A DNA stretch of 64,000 nucleotides from positions 62,001-126,000 of the forward strand of contig NZ_CABPSM010000008.1 in assembly GCF_902459555.1 (NCBI RefSeq), read 5' to 3'. Shown piece after piece: positions 6,809-16,656 of this stretch. How positions within the stretch are numbered: position 1 is the stretch's first letter; each line of letters starts with the position of its first letter. The notes under the pieces were generated by a model. That model did no database searches and was not told the DNA's origin. It saw nothing but the letters and a program-made list of their open reading frames with translations. A program made the position numbers and the translations under genes. This DNA comes from Pandoraea horticolens (GTDB lineage: Bacteria; Pseudomonadota; Gammaproteobacteria; Burkholderiales; Burkholderiaceae).

Positions 6809-9250
6809 ATGCAACGCCCCAATGCCGTCCACGTCGCTAGTGTGCTGGCCTTTGCCGTCACGACGTGGAGCGCGTCCCTGCATGCCGCCGATGGTGCGGC
6901 GACAGCTACGCTATCGCAAACGCTTACCGTCGCCGGTCTATCGCAGCCGGCCGACATCCTGATCGATCATAACGGCGTGCCGCATATCTTCGCCGCCAAC
7001 GAGCGCGACGGCTTCTTCGTGCAGGGCTTCAACGCCGCACGCGACCGTCTGTTCCAGATCGACCTGTGGCGGCGCCGCGGACTCGGCCAGTTATCCGAAG
7101 TGTTCGGGCGCGCCTACGTCGCTCAGGACGACGCCGCGCGCCGCTTCGTCTACCGGGGCGACATGGCCACCGAGTGGCGCCGGTATGGCCCCGACGCGAA
7201 ACCTGCCGCCGAGGCGTTCGCCGCCGGCGTGAACGCCTATATCGGCTGGCTCGCCTCGCACCCCGACCAAATGCCGTATGAGTTCCGCAAGGTCGGCTAT
7301 TGGCCCGCGAAGTGGTCGGCTGAGGACATCGTGCGCATTCGCAGCCACGGCCTGACACGGAATCTGAAAAGCGAAGTCGCCCGCGCCAAGGTCGTATGCC
7401 GCGCTTCGCTCGACGCCGACAGCGTGCGCGTGGGCCTGCAACCGACGTGGAAAACGCAAGTGCCCGACGGCCTCGATCCGTGTCTGCCCGACGATCTGCT
7501 GAAGGTCTTCGATCTCGCCACGCAAGGCGTGAAGATCACCAGGGACTCGCTGCAACACGCCGACGCCGATATCGTGCAACTCGCGGACAACGGCCCGTAC
7601 GATGTCTCGACCGAATCGGCCGAAGGCAGCAACAACTGGGTGATCTCGCCGCAGAAGTCTGCCACGGGCCGCGCCATCATGGCGAACGACCCTCATCGTG
7701 CCTATGCCGCGCCGAGCCTGCGCTACATCGTGCAGGTGAGCACGCCCACGCTCAATCTGATTGGCGCGGGTGAGCCGGCCATTCCCGGCGTGGCGATCGG
7801 CCACAACGGCACCATCGCATTCGGTCTCACGATCTTCAACATCGATCAGGAAGATCTGTACGTCTACGCGTTGAACCCCGCCAACCCCGATCAGTATCGT
7901 TATCGCGGCAAGTGGGTGCCGATGCGCACGGTGCACGAGACCATCGCGGTGCGCGACGGCGCGCCGGTGCAGACTGATCTCAAGTTCACGAAGCATGGGC
8001 CGGTGATCTACGTCGACACGGCCAAGCATCGCGCGTACGCTGTGCGCACGGCGTGGCTGGAGCCGGGCATGTCGCCCTACTTCGACGCCATGCGCTACAT
8101 GCGCGCGAAAACCTACGCCGAGTTTCAGACAGCGCTCAACACGTGGGGTGCGCCGACCGTCAATCAAGTCTATGCGGATACGGCCGGCAACATCGGCTGG
8201 GTACCCGGCGGCATGGCCCCGATCCGCCCCAACTGGGACGGCCTGATGCCCGTGCCGGGCGATGGTCGTTACGAATGGGCCGGTTTCTGGCGGCGCGATC
8301 AATTGCCGTCGGCGTATAACCCGGCGACCGGCTATTTCACGACGTCCAACGAAATGAACCTGCCGGCCGGCTATCCGTACGCCGAGCGCAAGCTCGGCTT
8401 CGAATGGACCAACGGCTCACGGCATGCTCGCATCGACGAAGTACTCAAGGCGAAAGACAAGGTCTCGATCGAGGACTCGGAGCGGCTGCAAAACGACATC
8501 GTGTCGATTCCGGCGCGGCGTCTCATCGCGCTGCTCGCCCCGCTCTCGAGCGACGACCCGCAAACTGCCGCCGCACTTAAGTTGCTCAAGGGCTGGAATG
8601 CCGACATGCGGGCAGACTCTGCCCAGGCCGCGCTCGAGGAAGTCTGGTTCAGCCGCCATCTGGGCCGCACCTACAAGAACGCGGTACTGCCCAAGGCCGC
8701 TGCCGAGAGTTTCGGTGCGCCCGACCCAGCCACCATGCTCGTCGCCCTCGAACAACCCGCCGCCCGCTTCGGCGAGAACGCCGAAGCGAAGCGTGACGCC
8801 GTGTTGCTCACGAGTCTGGGCGAAGCGTGGGGCGAGATGGTCAAGCTGCAAGGCGGCGATCCCGGTGCATGGCAGTGGGGTAAGCTCCAGACGAATCTGA
8901 ACGCCCACCCGCTCGCCGATGCTGTGGACGCCGATATGCGCGCCAAGCTCAACGTCGGCCCGCTGCCCAAGGGCGGCAGTCCGTTCACGCCGAACCAGTC
9001 GACCTATCGAGTGAGCGACTTCCGGCAGACGAACGGCCCGTCGTTCCGGATCGTGGTCGATGTGGGCAACTGGGACAACACGCGCGCGATGAACCTGCCG
9101 GGCGAGTCGGGCAACCCGGACAGCCCGCACTATCGCGATCTGGCACAGAAGTGGCTCGACGGCGAGTACTTCAAGCTGCCGTACTCGCGTGCGGCGGTCG
9201 AGGCGGACACCGAGTCGCGTCTGCATCTGGTGCCGGAGGCGTCACGTTGA
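6809..9250 (+). CDS. Penicillin acylase family protein (periplasmic Ntn-hydrolase)
   Basis: The product has 813 residues from the ATG at 6809, which has AGGAGGA just upstream; the frame is open further 5' but without a start signal. A signal peptide ends near residue 27 (TTWSASLHAADG). The alpha-chain motifs FFVQGFNAARDRLFQIDLWRR fit the N45 family. The autocatalytic Ser that starts the beta chain lies at residue 274 in AEGSNNWVISP, followed by NDPH and the oxyanion-region HNGTIAFGLT. Family enzymes hydrolyse penicillin G, other amide-linked acyl groups or acyl-homoserine lactones after self-processing in the periplasm. The true substrate is unknown. A strong hairpin terminator follows at 9285. 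Confidence 0.92.
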   Translation: MQRPNAVHVASVLAFAVTTWSASLHAADGAATATLSQTLTVAGLSQPADILIDHNGVPHIFAANERDGFFVQGFNAARDRLFQIDLWRRRGLGQLSEVFGRAYVAQDDAARRFVYRGDMATEWRRYGPDAKPAAEAFAAGVNAYIGWLASHPDQMPYEFRKVGYWPAKWSAEDIVRIRSHGLTRNLKSEVARAKVVCRASLDADSVRVGLQPTWKTQVPDGLDPCLPDDLLKVFDLATQGVKITRDSLQHADADIVQLADNGPYDVSTESAEGSNNWVISPQKSATGRAIMANDPHRAYAAPSLRYIVQVSTPTLNLIGAGEPAIPGVAIGHNGTIAFGLTIFNIDQEDLYVYALNPANPDQYRYRGKWVPMRTVHETIAVRDGAPVQTDLKFTKHGPVIYVDTAKHRAYAVRTAWLEPGMSPYFDAMRYMRAKTYAEFQTALNTWGAPTVNQVYADTAGNIGWVPGGMAPIRPNWDGLMPVPGDGRYEWAGFWRRDQLPSAYNPATGYFTTSNEMNLPAGYPYAERKLGFEWTNGSRHARIDEVLKAKDKVSIEDSERLQNDIVSIPARRLIALLAPLSSDDPQTAAALKLLKGWNADMRADSAQAALEEVWFSRHLGRTYKNAVLPKAAAESFGAPDPATMLVALEQPAARFGENAEAKRDAVLLTSLGEAWGEMVKLQGGDPGAWQWGKLQTNLNAHPLADAVDADMRAKLNVGPLPKGGSPFTPNQSTYRVSDFRQTNGPSFRIVVDVGNWDNTRAMNLPGESGNPDSPHYRDLAQKWLDGEYFKLPYSRAAVEADTESRLHLVPEASR

Positions 9251-9284
9251 GCCATCGTTAGTTTCAGCATCGAAGACGTCAAAA

Positions 9285-9319
9285 CGGCCGGTGGGAGATC
9301 CCGACCGGCCGCTTCTTTT
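9285..9319 (+). terminator. Rho-independent terminator after the penicillin acylase gene
   Basis: CGGCCGGT (9285-9292) pairs with ACCGGCCG (9304-9311), with an inner GGG/CCC extension and a following CTTCTTTT. It lies between two convergent genes and has AAAA on its left side, so it may also stop minus-strand transcripts. Confidence 0.75.
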
Positions 9320-9340
9320 CATGTCGCGCGGATACGTCGA

Positions 9341-10840
9341 TCAGTGACCGCCCGGCACGAATTCCGGCTTCTCACGCTTGGCGTCACGCGAGCGGTCCAC
9401 GGCGTTGGTCGGCACCAACAGCAGCAACAGCACGACACCGATCGAAATCGCCAGGATCGACAGGAATGTGAGGTGCAGCGAATGTTGCAGCACCGCGCGA
9501 ATGGCCTGATCGGCCACCGTCGACACGCCCCGGTCTTCCAGCACGTGACGCAACTGATCGGACGTGACGACGCCCACGTCGCTCGAATGCGTCAACCCGA
9601 AGTTGAGTACGGCGCCGAAGAGCGTCGCGCCCAGTGTGCTGCCGAGATTGCGCGAGAAGATGTTCGACGCTGTGGCGCTGCCGCGTTGCGACGGGTCGAC
9701 CAGTTCCTGAATCAGCACGAGCGCACTCACGCTGCCCGTGCCCATCGAGAAGCCCATGAGCAACGAGCCGAACCCGGCGAGCAGCGGCGAACTGCTCGGC
9801 CCCAGCAACGCAAAGACGATTCCGCCGACCGGCATCAACAGACTGCCGCCCACGAGAATGCGGCGCAGGCCGAAACGCGTGAACGTCTTGGCGGCGAGCG
9901 TCGCGCCAATCGGCCAGCCGACCATGATCATCGTGAGCGCCATGCCCGCCACGACCGGGGTCTGACGCAGCACGCCCTGCGCGTACATCGGCAGGAAGGT
10001 CGTCAACCCCATGAGCACCATGCCCGAGAGCAGCGTCGCCGCATTGGCCGCCGCAATCGGGCGGCGGCTCCACAGCGCGAACGAGATCATCGGGTCTTTG
10101 GCGCGGCGCTCCTGCCAGACGAACAGCAGCGATGCGATGGCGCACGCGAGCACCCCGGCCCAGACATGCGTGTCGGAGAAGGCGTTGGCATCGGTGAGGG
10201 CGATCATGAGCGCCGCCACGGCAATCGTGAAGAACACGGCGCCGAGTATGTCGATGCTCGGGCGCTGACGCGGAGCGTCTTCGTGCAGATACGCGATGAA
10301 ACCCGCCGCCGCCAGCAGACCGATGGGGATGTTGATCCAGAAGATCCACGCCCACGACAGATCGCGGATGATGATGCCGCCGAGCATCGGGCCGAGCACG
10401 GCCGAGATGGCCCACACGCTCGCCAGATAGCCCTGCACCTTGCCGCGCTCGCTGATCGGGTAGTAGTCGGCAATGATGGTCAGGCTGACCGGCTGAATGC
10501 ACGCGGCGCCCATGCCCTGCAACAGGCGGAACGCGATCATCGCTGGCATGGACCACGCCAGCCCGCCGCCGAGCGAGGCCACCAGGAAGACGGCGATCCC
10601 CACGAGGATGATCGGCTTGCGGCCATAGAGATCGGCCAGCTTGCCGAACACCACGGTCATGGCGGTCTGTGCGAGCAGGAAGGCAGAGAAGACCCAGCTA
10701 TACAGATTCAGGCCGCCAAGCTGGGCGACGATTTGCGGCATGGCCGTCGAAATGATCGTGGCCTCGATGGCAACCATGGAGGTCGCTGCCATGACGGATG
10801 CCACGATGAATGGCCGCATGGAATGGCGTGTCGCAGACAT
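9341..10840 (-). CDS. MFS drug exporter, DHA2 (EmrB/QacA) family
   Basis: The product has 499 residues from MSATRHSMRPF at 10840; the frame extends to 11035 but that part looks non-coding. Fourteen hydrophobic helices are expected. MFS motif A is visible as GKLADLYGRKPIILVG after helix 2. DHA2 features include VAIEATIISTAMPQIVAQLGG in helix 1, with the acidic residue typical of drug:H+ antiporters, the motif C-like SAVLGPMLGGIII in helix 5 and SWAWIFWINIPIGL. It probably extrudes hydrophobic drugs or aromatic compounds across the inner membrane. No adjacent membrane-fusion gene or regulator is present, so it seems to be a stand-alone pump. Confidence 0.9.
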   Translation of the reverse strand: MSATRHSMRPFIVASVMAATSMVAIEATIISTAMPQIVAQLGGLNLYSWVFSAFLLAQTAMTVVFGKLADLYGRKPIILVGIAVFLVASLGGGLAWSMPAMIAFRLLQGMGAACIQPVSLTIIADYYPISERGKVQGYLASVWAISAVLGPMLGGIIIRDLSWAWIFWINIPIGLLAAAGFIAYLHEDAPRQRPSIDILGAVFFTIAVAALMIALTDANAFSDTHVWAGVLACAIASLLFVWQERRAKDPMISFALWSRRPIAAANAATLLSGMVLMGLTTFLPMYAQGVLRQTPVVAGMALTMIMVGWPIGATLAAKTFTRFGLRRILVGGSLLMPVGGIVFALLGPSSSPLLAGFGSLLMGFSMGTGSVSALVLIQELVDPSQRGSATASNIFSRNLGSTLGATLFGAVLNFGLTHSSDVGVVTSDQLRHVLEDRGVSTVADQAIRAVLQHSLHLTFLSILAISIGVVLLLLLVPTNAVDRSRDAKREKPEFVPGGH

Positions 10841-11225
10841 GTGTTCTTCTAATGTGGGGGATCGAGCGCACCAACTTGCGATGAGTGCCGCCGCACCCCT
10901 GTCAGGGGCGGCAGCCACGCCAGAGGACGGAAGACGGGGATCGAACGTGGCGGCGATGCCGCACGCGTAGTCAAGACGACTTGGGTCTGGCGATGGCGAC
11001 AAGCATAGCCGAACGTGGAAAAACGCGTACGGCACTCACGGCGTCATCGGGCCGTGAGCCGAAAACCCTTATGCCGCGGAGATTAGCGCCTCGCAAAAGA
11101 CCTTTCTCCGAGACAGGTCTTAGAAGATTTTGGACGACGAAAAGACCCGCGCGACGCCCGCCCGGCATTCCGCCGTTGCCGCGGCGCGACATCGAGCGTC
11201 CCGATTTTCGGCGCGCTTGTGCGGC
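10841..11225. other. Intergenic region, no gene seen
   Basis: These 385 bases between the MFS gene and the GlsB genes contain no convincing coding sequence. A small perfect inverted repeat, AAGACCT (11097-11103) and AGGTCTT (11115-11121) with an 11-base loop, is the only structure noticed; it lacks a T-run. Confidence 0.3.
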
Positions 11226-11465
11226 CTATCGTCGCACCAGGCGCAACAACGCGAGCAGTACGATGGCGCCGACCGTGGCGGTGATGATTCGCCCGAGCGT
11301 GCCGTATCCCACGGCAATGCCCAGATGCCGCAGCAGCCAGGCGCCGACGAACGCACCGATCACACCGACGACCATGTCGCCGACAAGACCGAAGCCGCCG
11401 CCGACCACCATCCCGGCAAGCCAACCCGCCACAAGTCCCACCAGCAAGAGCACCACAATGTCCAT
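11226..11465 (-). CDS. GlsB/YeaQ/YmgE family small membrane protein (first copy)
   Basis: This 79-residue protein has three predicted transmembrane helices. It shows the glycine-rich YeaQ pattern: LLLVGLVAGWLAGMVVGGGFGLVGDMVVGVIGAFVGAWLL. Family members are called stress-response or transglycosylase-associated proteins of the inner membrane; the molecular role is poorly known. It lies 20 bp downstream of a second, diverged family member on the same strand and is probably co-transcribed with it. Confidence 0.85.
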   Translation of the reverse strand: MDIVVLLLVGLVAGWLAGMVVGGGFGLVGDMVVGVIGAFVGAWLLRHLGIAVGYGTLGRIITATVGAIVLLALLRLVRR

Positions 11466-11485
11466 GACCGGTCTCGTGTGTGACG

Positions 11486-11740
11486 TCAGGCCGCGCGGCT
11501 GCGCTTGATGGCGCCGTAGATCACCAGCAGCACGATCGCGCCGATGATGGAGGCGATCCAGCCAGCCGACTGCCCTTCGGTGTAGAGATGGAGGAACTGT
11601 CCGACATAGCGGGCAAACAGCGCGCCGGCAATGCCGAGGATGATGGTCACGATGATGCCCATGCTATCCCGCCCAGGATGCAGGGCGCGTGCGATGAGGC
11701 CGACAATCAGACCGACGACGATGGTGCCGATAATGCCCAT
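11486..11740 (-). CDS. GlsB/YeaQ/YmgE family small membrane protein (second copy)
   Basis: The product has 84 residues from ATG 11740, which is preceded by GGAGA on the minus strand; the frame is open to 11809 without a start signal. The family core is MGIIGTIVVGLIVGLIARALHPGRDSMGIIVTIILGIAGA, including the conserved ARALxPGxD element between helices 1 and 2. The third helix WIASIIGAIVLLVIYGAI is followed by a basic tail. It is the upstream partner of the neighbouring paralogue. Expected to be an inner-membrane protein linked to envelope or osmotic stress. Confidence 0.87.
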   Translation of the reverse strand: MGIIGTIVVGLIVGLIARALHPGRDSMGIIVTIILGIAGALFARYVGQFLHLYTEGQSAGWIASIIGAIVLLVIYGAIKRSRAA

Positions 11741-11992
11741 TTCGTGTCTCCAAGGACGGGAACCCGACGGCAGTATAGCCTTGAAACCGGACGTTTCGGC
11801 AATCACCACGAATCGCCCCGCCGGCCGTGGCGGTCACCTGATATATCAATGAAGACGATGGTGGCGGTCCGCGCTATATGGAATATAGGGGATGCCTATT
11901 TGTCAAAACCAGACGGCTGCGCGATGATGGCGTACGCTGTCCCACCGCGCGGGGCACGCGGCGCCACGGAAACGGGCATCGCGTCGACGCGC

Positions 11993-11998
11993 TATAAT
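11993..11998 (+). promoter_or_regulatory. Candidate -10 box upstream of hemA
   Basis: A perfect TATAAT lies 27 bases before the hemA ATG in otherwise GC-rich sequence. The -35 region around 11970 is poor, so an extended or activator-dependent promoter is possible. Confidence 0.4.
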
Positions 11999-12024
11999 CA
12001 GGGGCTATCAGATCCCCCCACATC

Positions 12025-13317
12025 ATGCAACTGCTCGCTCTCGGCCTGAACCATCACACCGCGCCCGTCTCGCTGCGCGAACGGGTGGCGTTTCCGTTCG
12101 AGCGAATCGAGCCGGCGCTGGCAGGCCTCAAGAGCCTGTGGACCGGCAGCGATAGTGGCAAATTGAGCGCCCCCGAGGCAGCCATTCTGTCGACGTGCAA
12201 TCGCACCGAGATCTACTGCGTCACCGACGATACCGCCGCGCGCGAGCGTGCGGTGCACTGGCTGGCCGAGTTTCACAACATTCCGGCGGGCGACCTCGCC
12301 CCTCACCTGTATGCCCTTCCCCAGTCCGACGCCGTGCGTCACGCCTTTCGCGTGGCGAGCGGGCTCGACTCGATGGTGCTCGGCGAGACACAGATTCTCG
12401 GTCAGTTGAAGGATGCCGTGCGCACCGCCGCCGAAGCCGGCGCGCTGGGCACGTATCTGAACCAGCTTTTCCAGCGCACGTTCGCGGTCGCCAAGGAAGT
12501 TCGCGGCCAGACCGAGATCGGTGCGCATTCGGTGTCGATGGCCGCCGCCGCGGTGCGGCTTGCCCAGCGCATTTTCGAGAGCATCGACACGCAGAAGGTG
12601 CTGTTCATCGGTGCGGGCGAGATGATCGAGCTGTGCGCCACGCACTTCGCCGCGCAGAATCCAAAAGCGTTGTTCATCGCCAACCGGACCGCCGAGCGCG
12701 GCGAAAAGCTCGCCGAGCGTCTGGGCGGCACGGCCATCCGTTTGTCGGAGTTGCCGCTGCGTCTGCATGAATTCGACATCGTCGTGTCGTGCACCGCGAG
12801 CACCTTGCCGCTGATCGGACTCGGCGCGGTCGAGCGCGCCATCAAGGCCCGCAAGCACAAGCCGATGTTCATGGTCGATCTGGCCGTGCCGCGCGACATC
12901 GAGCCGGAAGTCGGCCGTCTGGCCGACGTCTTCCTGTACACGGTCGACGATCTCGGCGCGGTCGTGCGCGAAGGCAATGCGCTGCGTCAGGCGGCGGTCG
13001 CGCAGGCCGAGGCGATTATCGAGACGCGCGTCCAGAACTTCATGCAATGGCTCGACGCCCGCAGCGTCGTGCCGGTCATCCGCGACATTCACGGCACCGC
13101 AGAGGCCATGCGCCTGACCGAACTCGAGCGTGCCCAGCGCATGCTCGCGCGTGGCGACGATCCCGCCGCCGTGCTCGAAGCCCTGTCCCAGTCCCTCACC
13201 AAGAAATTCCTGCACGGCCCGACCCACGCCCTGAACACGGCGCGCGGCGATTCGCGCGAGCAAATCATTCACCTCATTCCCGAACTGTTCCGCACCTCGG
13301 GAAACGCCGAAAAATAG
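12025..13317 (+). CDS. hemA: Glutamyl-tRNA reductase
   Basis: This 430-residue enzyme reduces glutamyl-tRNA(Glu) to glutamate-1-semialdehyde, the first committed step of C5-pathway heme synthesis. The N-terminal catalytic domain has [14 protein letters not shown] and the nucleophilic Cys58 in [12 protein letters not shown]. The central Rossmann NADPH domain has [17 protein letters not shown] helical dimerisation domain with VVPVIRDIH and [10 protein letters not shown] closes the protein. The ATG at 12025 has no strong Shine-Dalgarno but matches the family start. prfA begins on the next base after its stop, as in other Burkholderiaceae. Confidence 0.98.
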   Translation: MQLLALGLNHHTAPVSLRERVAFPFERIEPALAGLKSLWTGSDSGKLSAPEAAILSTCNRTEIYCVTDDTAARERAVHWLAEFHNIPAGDLAPHLYALPQSDAVRHAFRVASGLDSMVLGETQILGQLKDAVRTAAEAGALGTYLNQLFQRTFAVAKEVRGQTEIGAHSVSMAAAAVRLAQRIFESIDTQKVLFIGAGEMIELCATHFAAQNPKALFIANRTAERGEKLAERLGGTAIRLSELPLRLHEFDIVVSCTASTLPLIGLGAVERAIKARKHKPMFMVDLAVPRDIEPEVGRLADVFLYTVDDLGAVVREGNALRQAAVAQAEAIIETRVQNFMQWLDARSVVPVIRDIHGTAEAMRLTELERAQRMLARGDDPAAVLEALSQSLTKKFLHGPTHALNTARGDSREQIIHLIPELFRTSGNAEK

Positions 13318-14400
13318 ATGAAAGCGAGCATGCAAGCCAAGCTCGACCAGTTGATGCAACGTCTGGTCGAGCTTGATGGGCTATTGAGCCAGAGCGACGT
13401 CACGCGCGATCTGGACAACTACCGCAAGCTCACACGCGAGCACGCCGAGCTGGCGCCGGTCGTCGAACAATATCGCCAATACCGCGACGCCCAGGACGAT
13501 GTCGCGGCGGCGCAAGAGATGGCGGCCGACCCCGAGATGCGCGAGTTCGCGGAAGACGAAGCCGCGAATGCCCGCGCACGCATGGACGACATGGAAGGCA
13601 CGCTGCAACGCATGCTGCTGCCGCGCGACCCGAATGACGACCGCAACATCTATCTGGAAATCCGTGCGGGCACCGGCGGCGACGAATCGGCGCTGTTCGC
13701 CGGCGATCTGCTGCGCATGTACACGCGTTACGCGGAACGCCAACGCTGGCAGGTCGAGATCATGTCGGCGAGCGAATCGGATCTGGGCGGCTACAAGGAA
13801 GTGATCGTGCGGCTGATCGGCCAGGGCGCGTATTCCCGGCTCAAGTTCGAATCGGGCGGTCATCGCGTACAACGCGTGCCGGCCACGGAAACACAGGGCC
13901 GCATTCACACGTCCGCCTGCACGGTGGCGGTGATGCCTGAAGCCGACGACGTCGCCGACGTCGAAATCAACCCGGCCGACATCCGCGTCGACACGTTCCG
14001 CGCGTCGGGGGCCGGCGGGCAGCACGTCAACAAGACGGACTCGGCGGTGCGTATCACGCACTTGCCGACGGGCATCGTCGTCGAGTGTCAGGACGACCGC
14101 TCGCAGCATCGCAACAAAGACAAAGCGCTCAAGGTGCTGGCCGCGCGCATCAAGGACAGCCAAATGCGCGCCCAGCAAGCCAAGGAAGCCGCCACGCGCA
14201 AGAGCCTGATCGGCTCGGGCGACCGCTCGGAGCGCATTCGCACGTACAACTTCCCGCAAGGGCGGATGACGGACCACCGCATCAACCTCACGCTCTACAA
14301 GCTCGAGTACATCATGGACGGCGATCTCGACGAAATGATCAACGCCCTCGTCACCGAGCATCAGGCCGAACTGCTGGCGTCACTGGGCGAGGCCGCCTGA
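13318..14400 (+). CDS. prfA: Peptide chain release factor 1
   Basis: The product has 360 residues, the usual RF1 length, starting immediately after the hemA stop. The stop-codon recognition tripeptide PAT is in [16 protein letters not shown]. The peptidyl-tRNA hydrolysis motif GGQ falls at residues 233-235 ([16 protein letters not shown]), in the same numbering as the E. coli protein. RF1 releases peptides at UAA and UAG. Its partner methyltransferase prmC, which modifies the GGQ glutamine, overlaps the stop codon by one base. Confidence 0.98.
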   Translation: MKASMQAKLDQLMQRLVELDGLLSQSDVTRDLDNYRKLTREHAELAPVVEQYRQYRDAQDDVAAAQEMAADPEMREFAEDEAANARARMDDMEGTLQRMLLPRDPNDDRNIYLEIRAGTGGDESALFAGDLLRMYTRYAERQRWQVEIMSASESDLGGYKEVIVRLIGQGAYSRLKFESGGHRVQRVPATETQGRIHTSACTVAVMPEADDVADVEINPADIRVDTFRASGAGGQHVNKTDSAVRITHLPTGIVVECQDDRSQHRNKDKALKVLAARIKDSQMRAQQAKEAATRKSLIGSGDRSERIRTYNFPQGRMTDHRINLTLYKLEYIMDGDLDEMINALVTEHQAELLASLGEAA

Positions 14401-15266
14401 TGACGCACGACGCCGGCGACGCGCCGCACACGGGCGCCACGGTCAGCACCGTCGCGTCCTTGCTGCGCGAACCGGGGCTGCCACCGCTGGAGTCGCGCAT
14501 CCTGCTCTCGCATGTGCTCGGCTGGAGCCGCACGCAACTGATTACCCGCGACCGCGAGCCACTTGCGCCCGAGACGCTCGCCGTCTATCGCGCGCTGCAC
14601 GCGCGTCGCATAGCGGGCGAGCCCATCGCCTATCTGACGGGTACGCGGGAGTTCTTCGGCCTGACACTGACGGTCAGCCCTTCCGTCCTCATTCCCCGGC
14701 CGGAAACCGAATTGCTCGTGGAGCTGGCGCTTGCGCGTCTGGAAGCTCGCACGGCGCCGCGTGTGCTCGATCTGGGCACCGGCAGCGGCGCGATTGCGCT
14801 GGCCATTGCCCACAGCCGGCCCGACGCCCAGGTCACCGCGCTCGACCGCTCGGCCGATGCGCTCGACGTTGCTCGTGAAAACGCACGGCGACTCGGTCTG
14901 GACGAGCGCGTTGCGTTCGTCGAGAGCGACTGGTACGCGGTATTGCCCGGCGACGCTGCACCGTTCGACATCATCGTCTCGAATCCGCCGTATATCGTGT
15001 CGGGGGACGAACATCTCTCGCAAGGCGATCTGCGCTTCGAGCCGGTCGACGCCCTGACCGACCACGCGGACGGCCTTGCCGCTTTGCGCACGATCGTGGC
15101 CGGGGCGCCCTCGCGCCTGCTGCCGGATAGCTGGCTGCTATGCGAGCATGGTTACCATCAGGCCGCCGACGTTCGCGAACTTTGCCAGGCGGTGGGCTTT
15201 GCCGACGTTTTCTCTGAACGCGATCTGGCGGGCATCGAGCGCACCACGGGTGGCCGGCGCGTCTGA
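14400..15266 (+). CDS. prmC: Peptide chain release factor N5-glutamine methyltransferase
   Basis: The product has 288 residues. The ATG at 14400 shares its A with the TGA stop of prfA, which indicates translational coupling with its substrate gene. An N-terminal helical substrate-recognition domain (about residues 1-85) is followed by a class I SAM methyltransferase domain with VLDLGTGSGAIALAIA and the N5-glutamine signature NPPY in IIVSNPPYIVSGDE. It methylates the GGQ glutamine of RF1 and RF2. Confidence 0.97.
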   Translation: MTHDAGDAPHTGATVSTVASLLREPGLPPLESRILLSHVLGWSRTQLITRDREPLAPETLAVYRALHARRIAGEPIAYLTGTREFFGLTLTVSPSVLIPRPETELLVELALARLEARTAPRVLDLGTGSGAIALAIAHSRPDAQVTALDRSADALDVARENARRLGLDERVAFVESDWYAVLPGDAAPFDIIVSNPPYIVSGDEHLSQGDLRFEPVDALTDHADGLAALRTIVAGAPSRLLPDSWLLCEHGYHQAADVRELCQAVGFADVFSERDLAGIERTTGGRRV

Positions 15267-15351
15267 GCGCCCGCCGACGACAGGCGCGGCCGAAAACCGC
15301 TAAAATGCGAGATACGCCGAATTTCCGGCATCCCCCACGGGCTTTTCCACC

Positions 15352-15666
15352 ATGACCACCCAGCAACGTATCCAGCAAATCGTCACCGAACATCCCGTCG
15401 TGCTCTTCATGAAGGGCAACGCGCAATTCCCGATGTGTGGCTTCTCGGGCCGTGCCGTGCAGATCCTGAAGGCCTGCGGCGTCGACAATCTGTTCACGGT
15501 GGACGTGCTGCAAGACGAAGAAATCCGCCAGGGCGTGAAGGAATTCGCCAACTGGCCGACCATTCCCCAGCTCTACATCGGCGGCGAATTCATCGGCGGC
15601 TCGGACATCATGATGGAGATGTACCAGAGCGGCGAACTCAAGCAGGTTCTCGCCGACCTCGTGTAA
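15352..15666 (+). CDS. grxD: Monothiol glutaredoxin, Grx4 family
   Basis: The 104-residue protein has the monothiol active site CGFS at residues 29-32 (NAQFPMCGFSGRA) and the glutathione-contacting Lys21 in FMKGN. WPTIPQLYIGGEFIGGSDIM contains the cis-proline and GSH-binding region. Grx4-type proteins carry a [2Fe-2S] cluster bridged between two monomers and glutathione and pass it to target proteins. A TAAAAT element at about 15300 may be the -10 of its own promoter after prmC. Confidence 0.96.
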   Translation: MTTQQRIQQIVTEHPVVLFMKGNAQFPMCGFSGRAVQILKACGVDNLFTVDVLQDEEIRQGVKEFANWPTIPQLYIGGEFIGGSDIMMEMYQSGELKQVLADLV

Positions 15667-15676
15667 CACCGTCTCG

Positions 15677-16285
15677 ATGACAGTGTCGACGGGAACGCCG
15701 CGGCCCGCGCGTCTGATCGTTGCCATGACCGGCGCGACCGGTGCAATCTACGGCGTGCGCCTGCTTGAACGGCTGCGCGCCATGGGCGGCGTCAAGACCC
15801 ATCTGATCGTGTCGAGCGCAGCCTGGCTGACGCTGCGTCACGAACTTGGGCTGGAGCGTGCCGACGTGCAGGCGCTGGCCGATCAGTACCATAGCGTGCG
15901 CGAGATCGGCGCGAACATCGCCAGCGGCTCTTTCGCGACGGCGGGCATGATCGTCGCCCCCTGCTCGATGAAGACGCTCGCGAGTGTCGCGCACGGGCTC
16001 TCGGACAACCTGATCGCCCGCGCGGCCGACGTCACCTTGAAGGAGCGCCGCCGCCTTGTGCTGATGGTGCGCGAAACGCCCTTCAATCTTGCGCATCTGC
16101 GCAACATGACAGCTGTCACCGAAATGGGCGGCATCGTCTACCCGCCTCTGCCCGCGTTCTACAACCGCCCGGAATCGCTCGATGCGATGGTCGACGACAC
16201 GGTCGCGCGGGTGATCGATCTGTTCGGCATTGCAGCGCCCGTCTCCACGAGTTGGGACGGTCTTGGCAAGAACACCGAAGCCTGA
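15677..16285 (+). CDS. ubiX: Flavin prenyltransferase UbiX
   Basis: This 202-residue enzyme joins dimethylallyl phosphate to FMN to make prenylated FMN for the UbiD decarboxylase of ubiquinone synthesis. The flavin-binding start IVAMTGATGAIYGVRLLERL and the central APCSMKTLASVAHGLSDNLIARAADVTLKERRRLVLMVRETPFN are near-invariant in the family. It starts 10 bp after grxD and is likely co-transcribed. No terminator was recognised after it. Confidence 0.97.
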   Translation: MTVSTGTPRPARLIVAMTGATGAIYGVRLLERLRAMGGVKTHLIVSSAAWLTLRHELGLERADVQALADQYHSVREIGANIASGSFATAGMIVAPCSMKTLASVAHGLSDNLIARAADVTLKERRRLVLMVRETPFNLAHLRNMTAVTEMGGIVYPPLPAFYNRPESLDAMVDDTVARVIDLFGIAAPVSTSWDGLGKNTEA

Positions 16286-16656
16286 GTCCGCAGTGAGTGC
16301 AGTGAGTCGGCTGAGCGCCGTCGTGCGGCCGCTCGCCTCACGCCATCGCCCCAGCGCTGCAACGTGTCGAGCGCGCCTCGCCACTGCCCGGCCGCCGGCT
16401 CCGCCATCTGCGCGCACAGTTCGGGCCTGATCTCTTCGGATCGAGCAGATAACTGCGAAGTCACGGTTGACGCCAGCGTGGCCGCCGCGCCGCATGGCAG
16501 CGGCATTCGGGAAACAGCGTATGTCGTGTAGGCCCGCAACATGCGTAGTCTCAACCGAGTGCCAGCAAGACTCGCATGGACTATAGTGAAAACGCCACAC
16601 TTTGCGTGCCAAGCCGCCTTCCCCGTGGTGTGACATGTTCGCGACCGGAGTTTGTC
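16286..16656. other. Intergenic region, no gene seen
   Basis: These 371 bases after ubiX show only short frames with poor composition. A TATAGT-like element at about 16581 could serve as a -10 for the next small gene, but no -35 partner was identified. Confidence 0.3.

Noticed and set aside
9344-10852. A 502-codon plus-strand frame opposite the DHA2 exporter
   Set aside because: The product is a low-complexity Arg/His/Glu-rich sequence typical of antisense frames in GC-rich genes; the minus-strand MFS protein has clear family motifs.
10885-11508. Plus-strand frame of 207 codons over the GlsB region
   Set aside because: It is antisense to two small membrane proteins with recognisable family motifs and has no similarity of its own.
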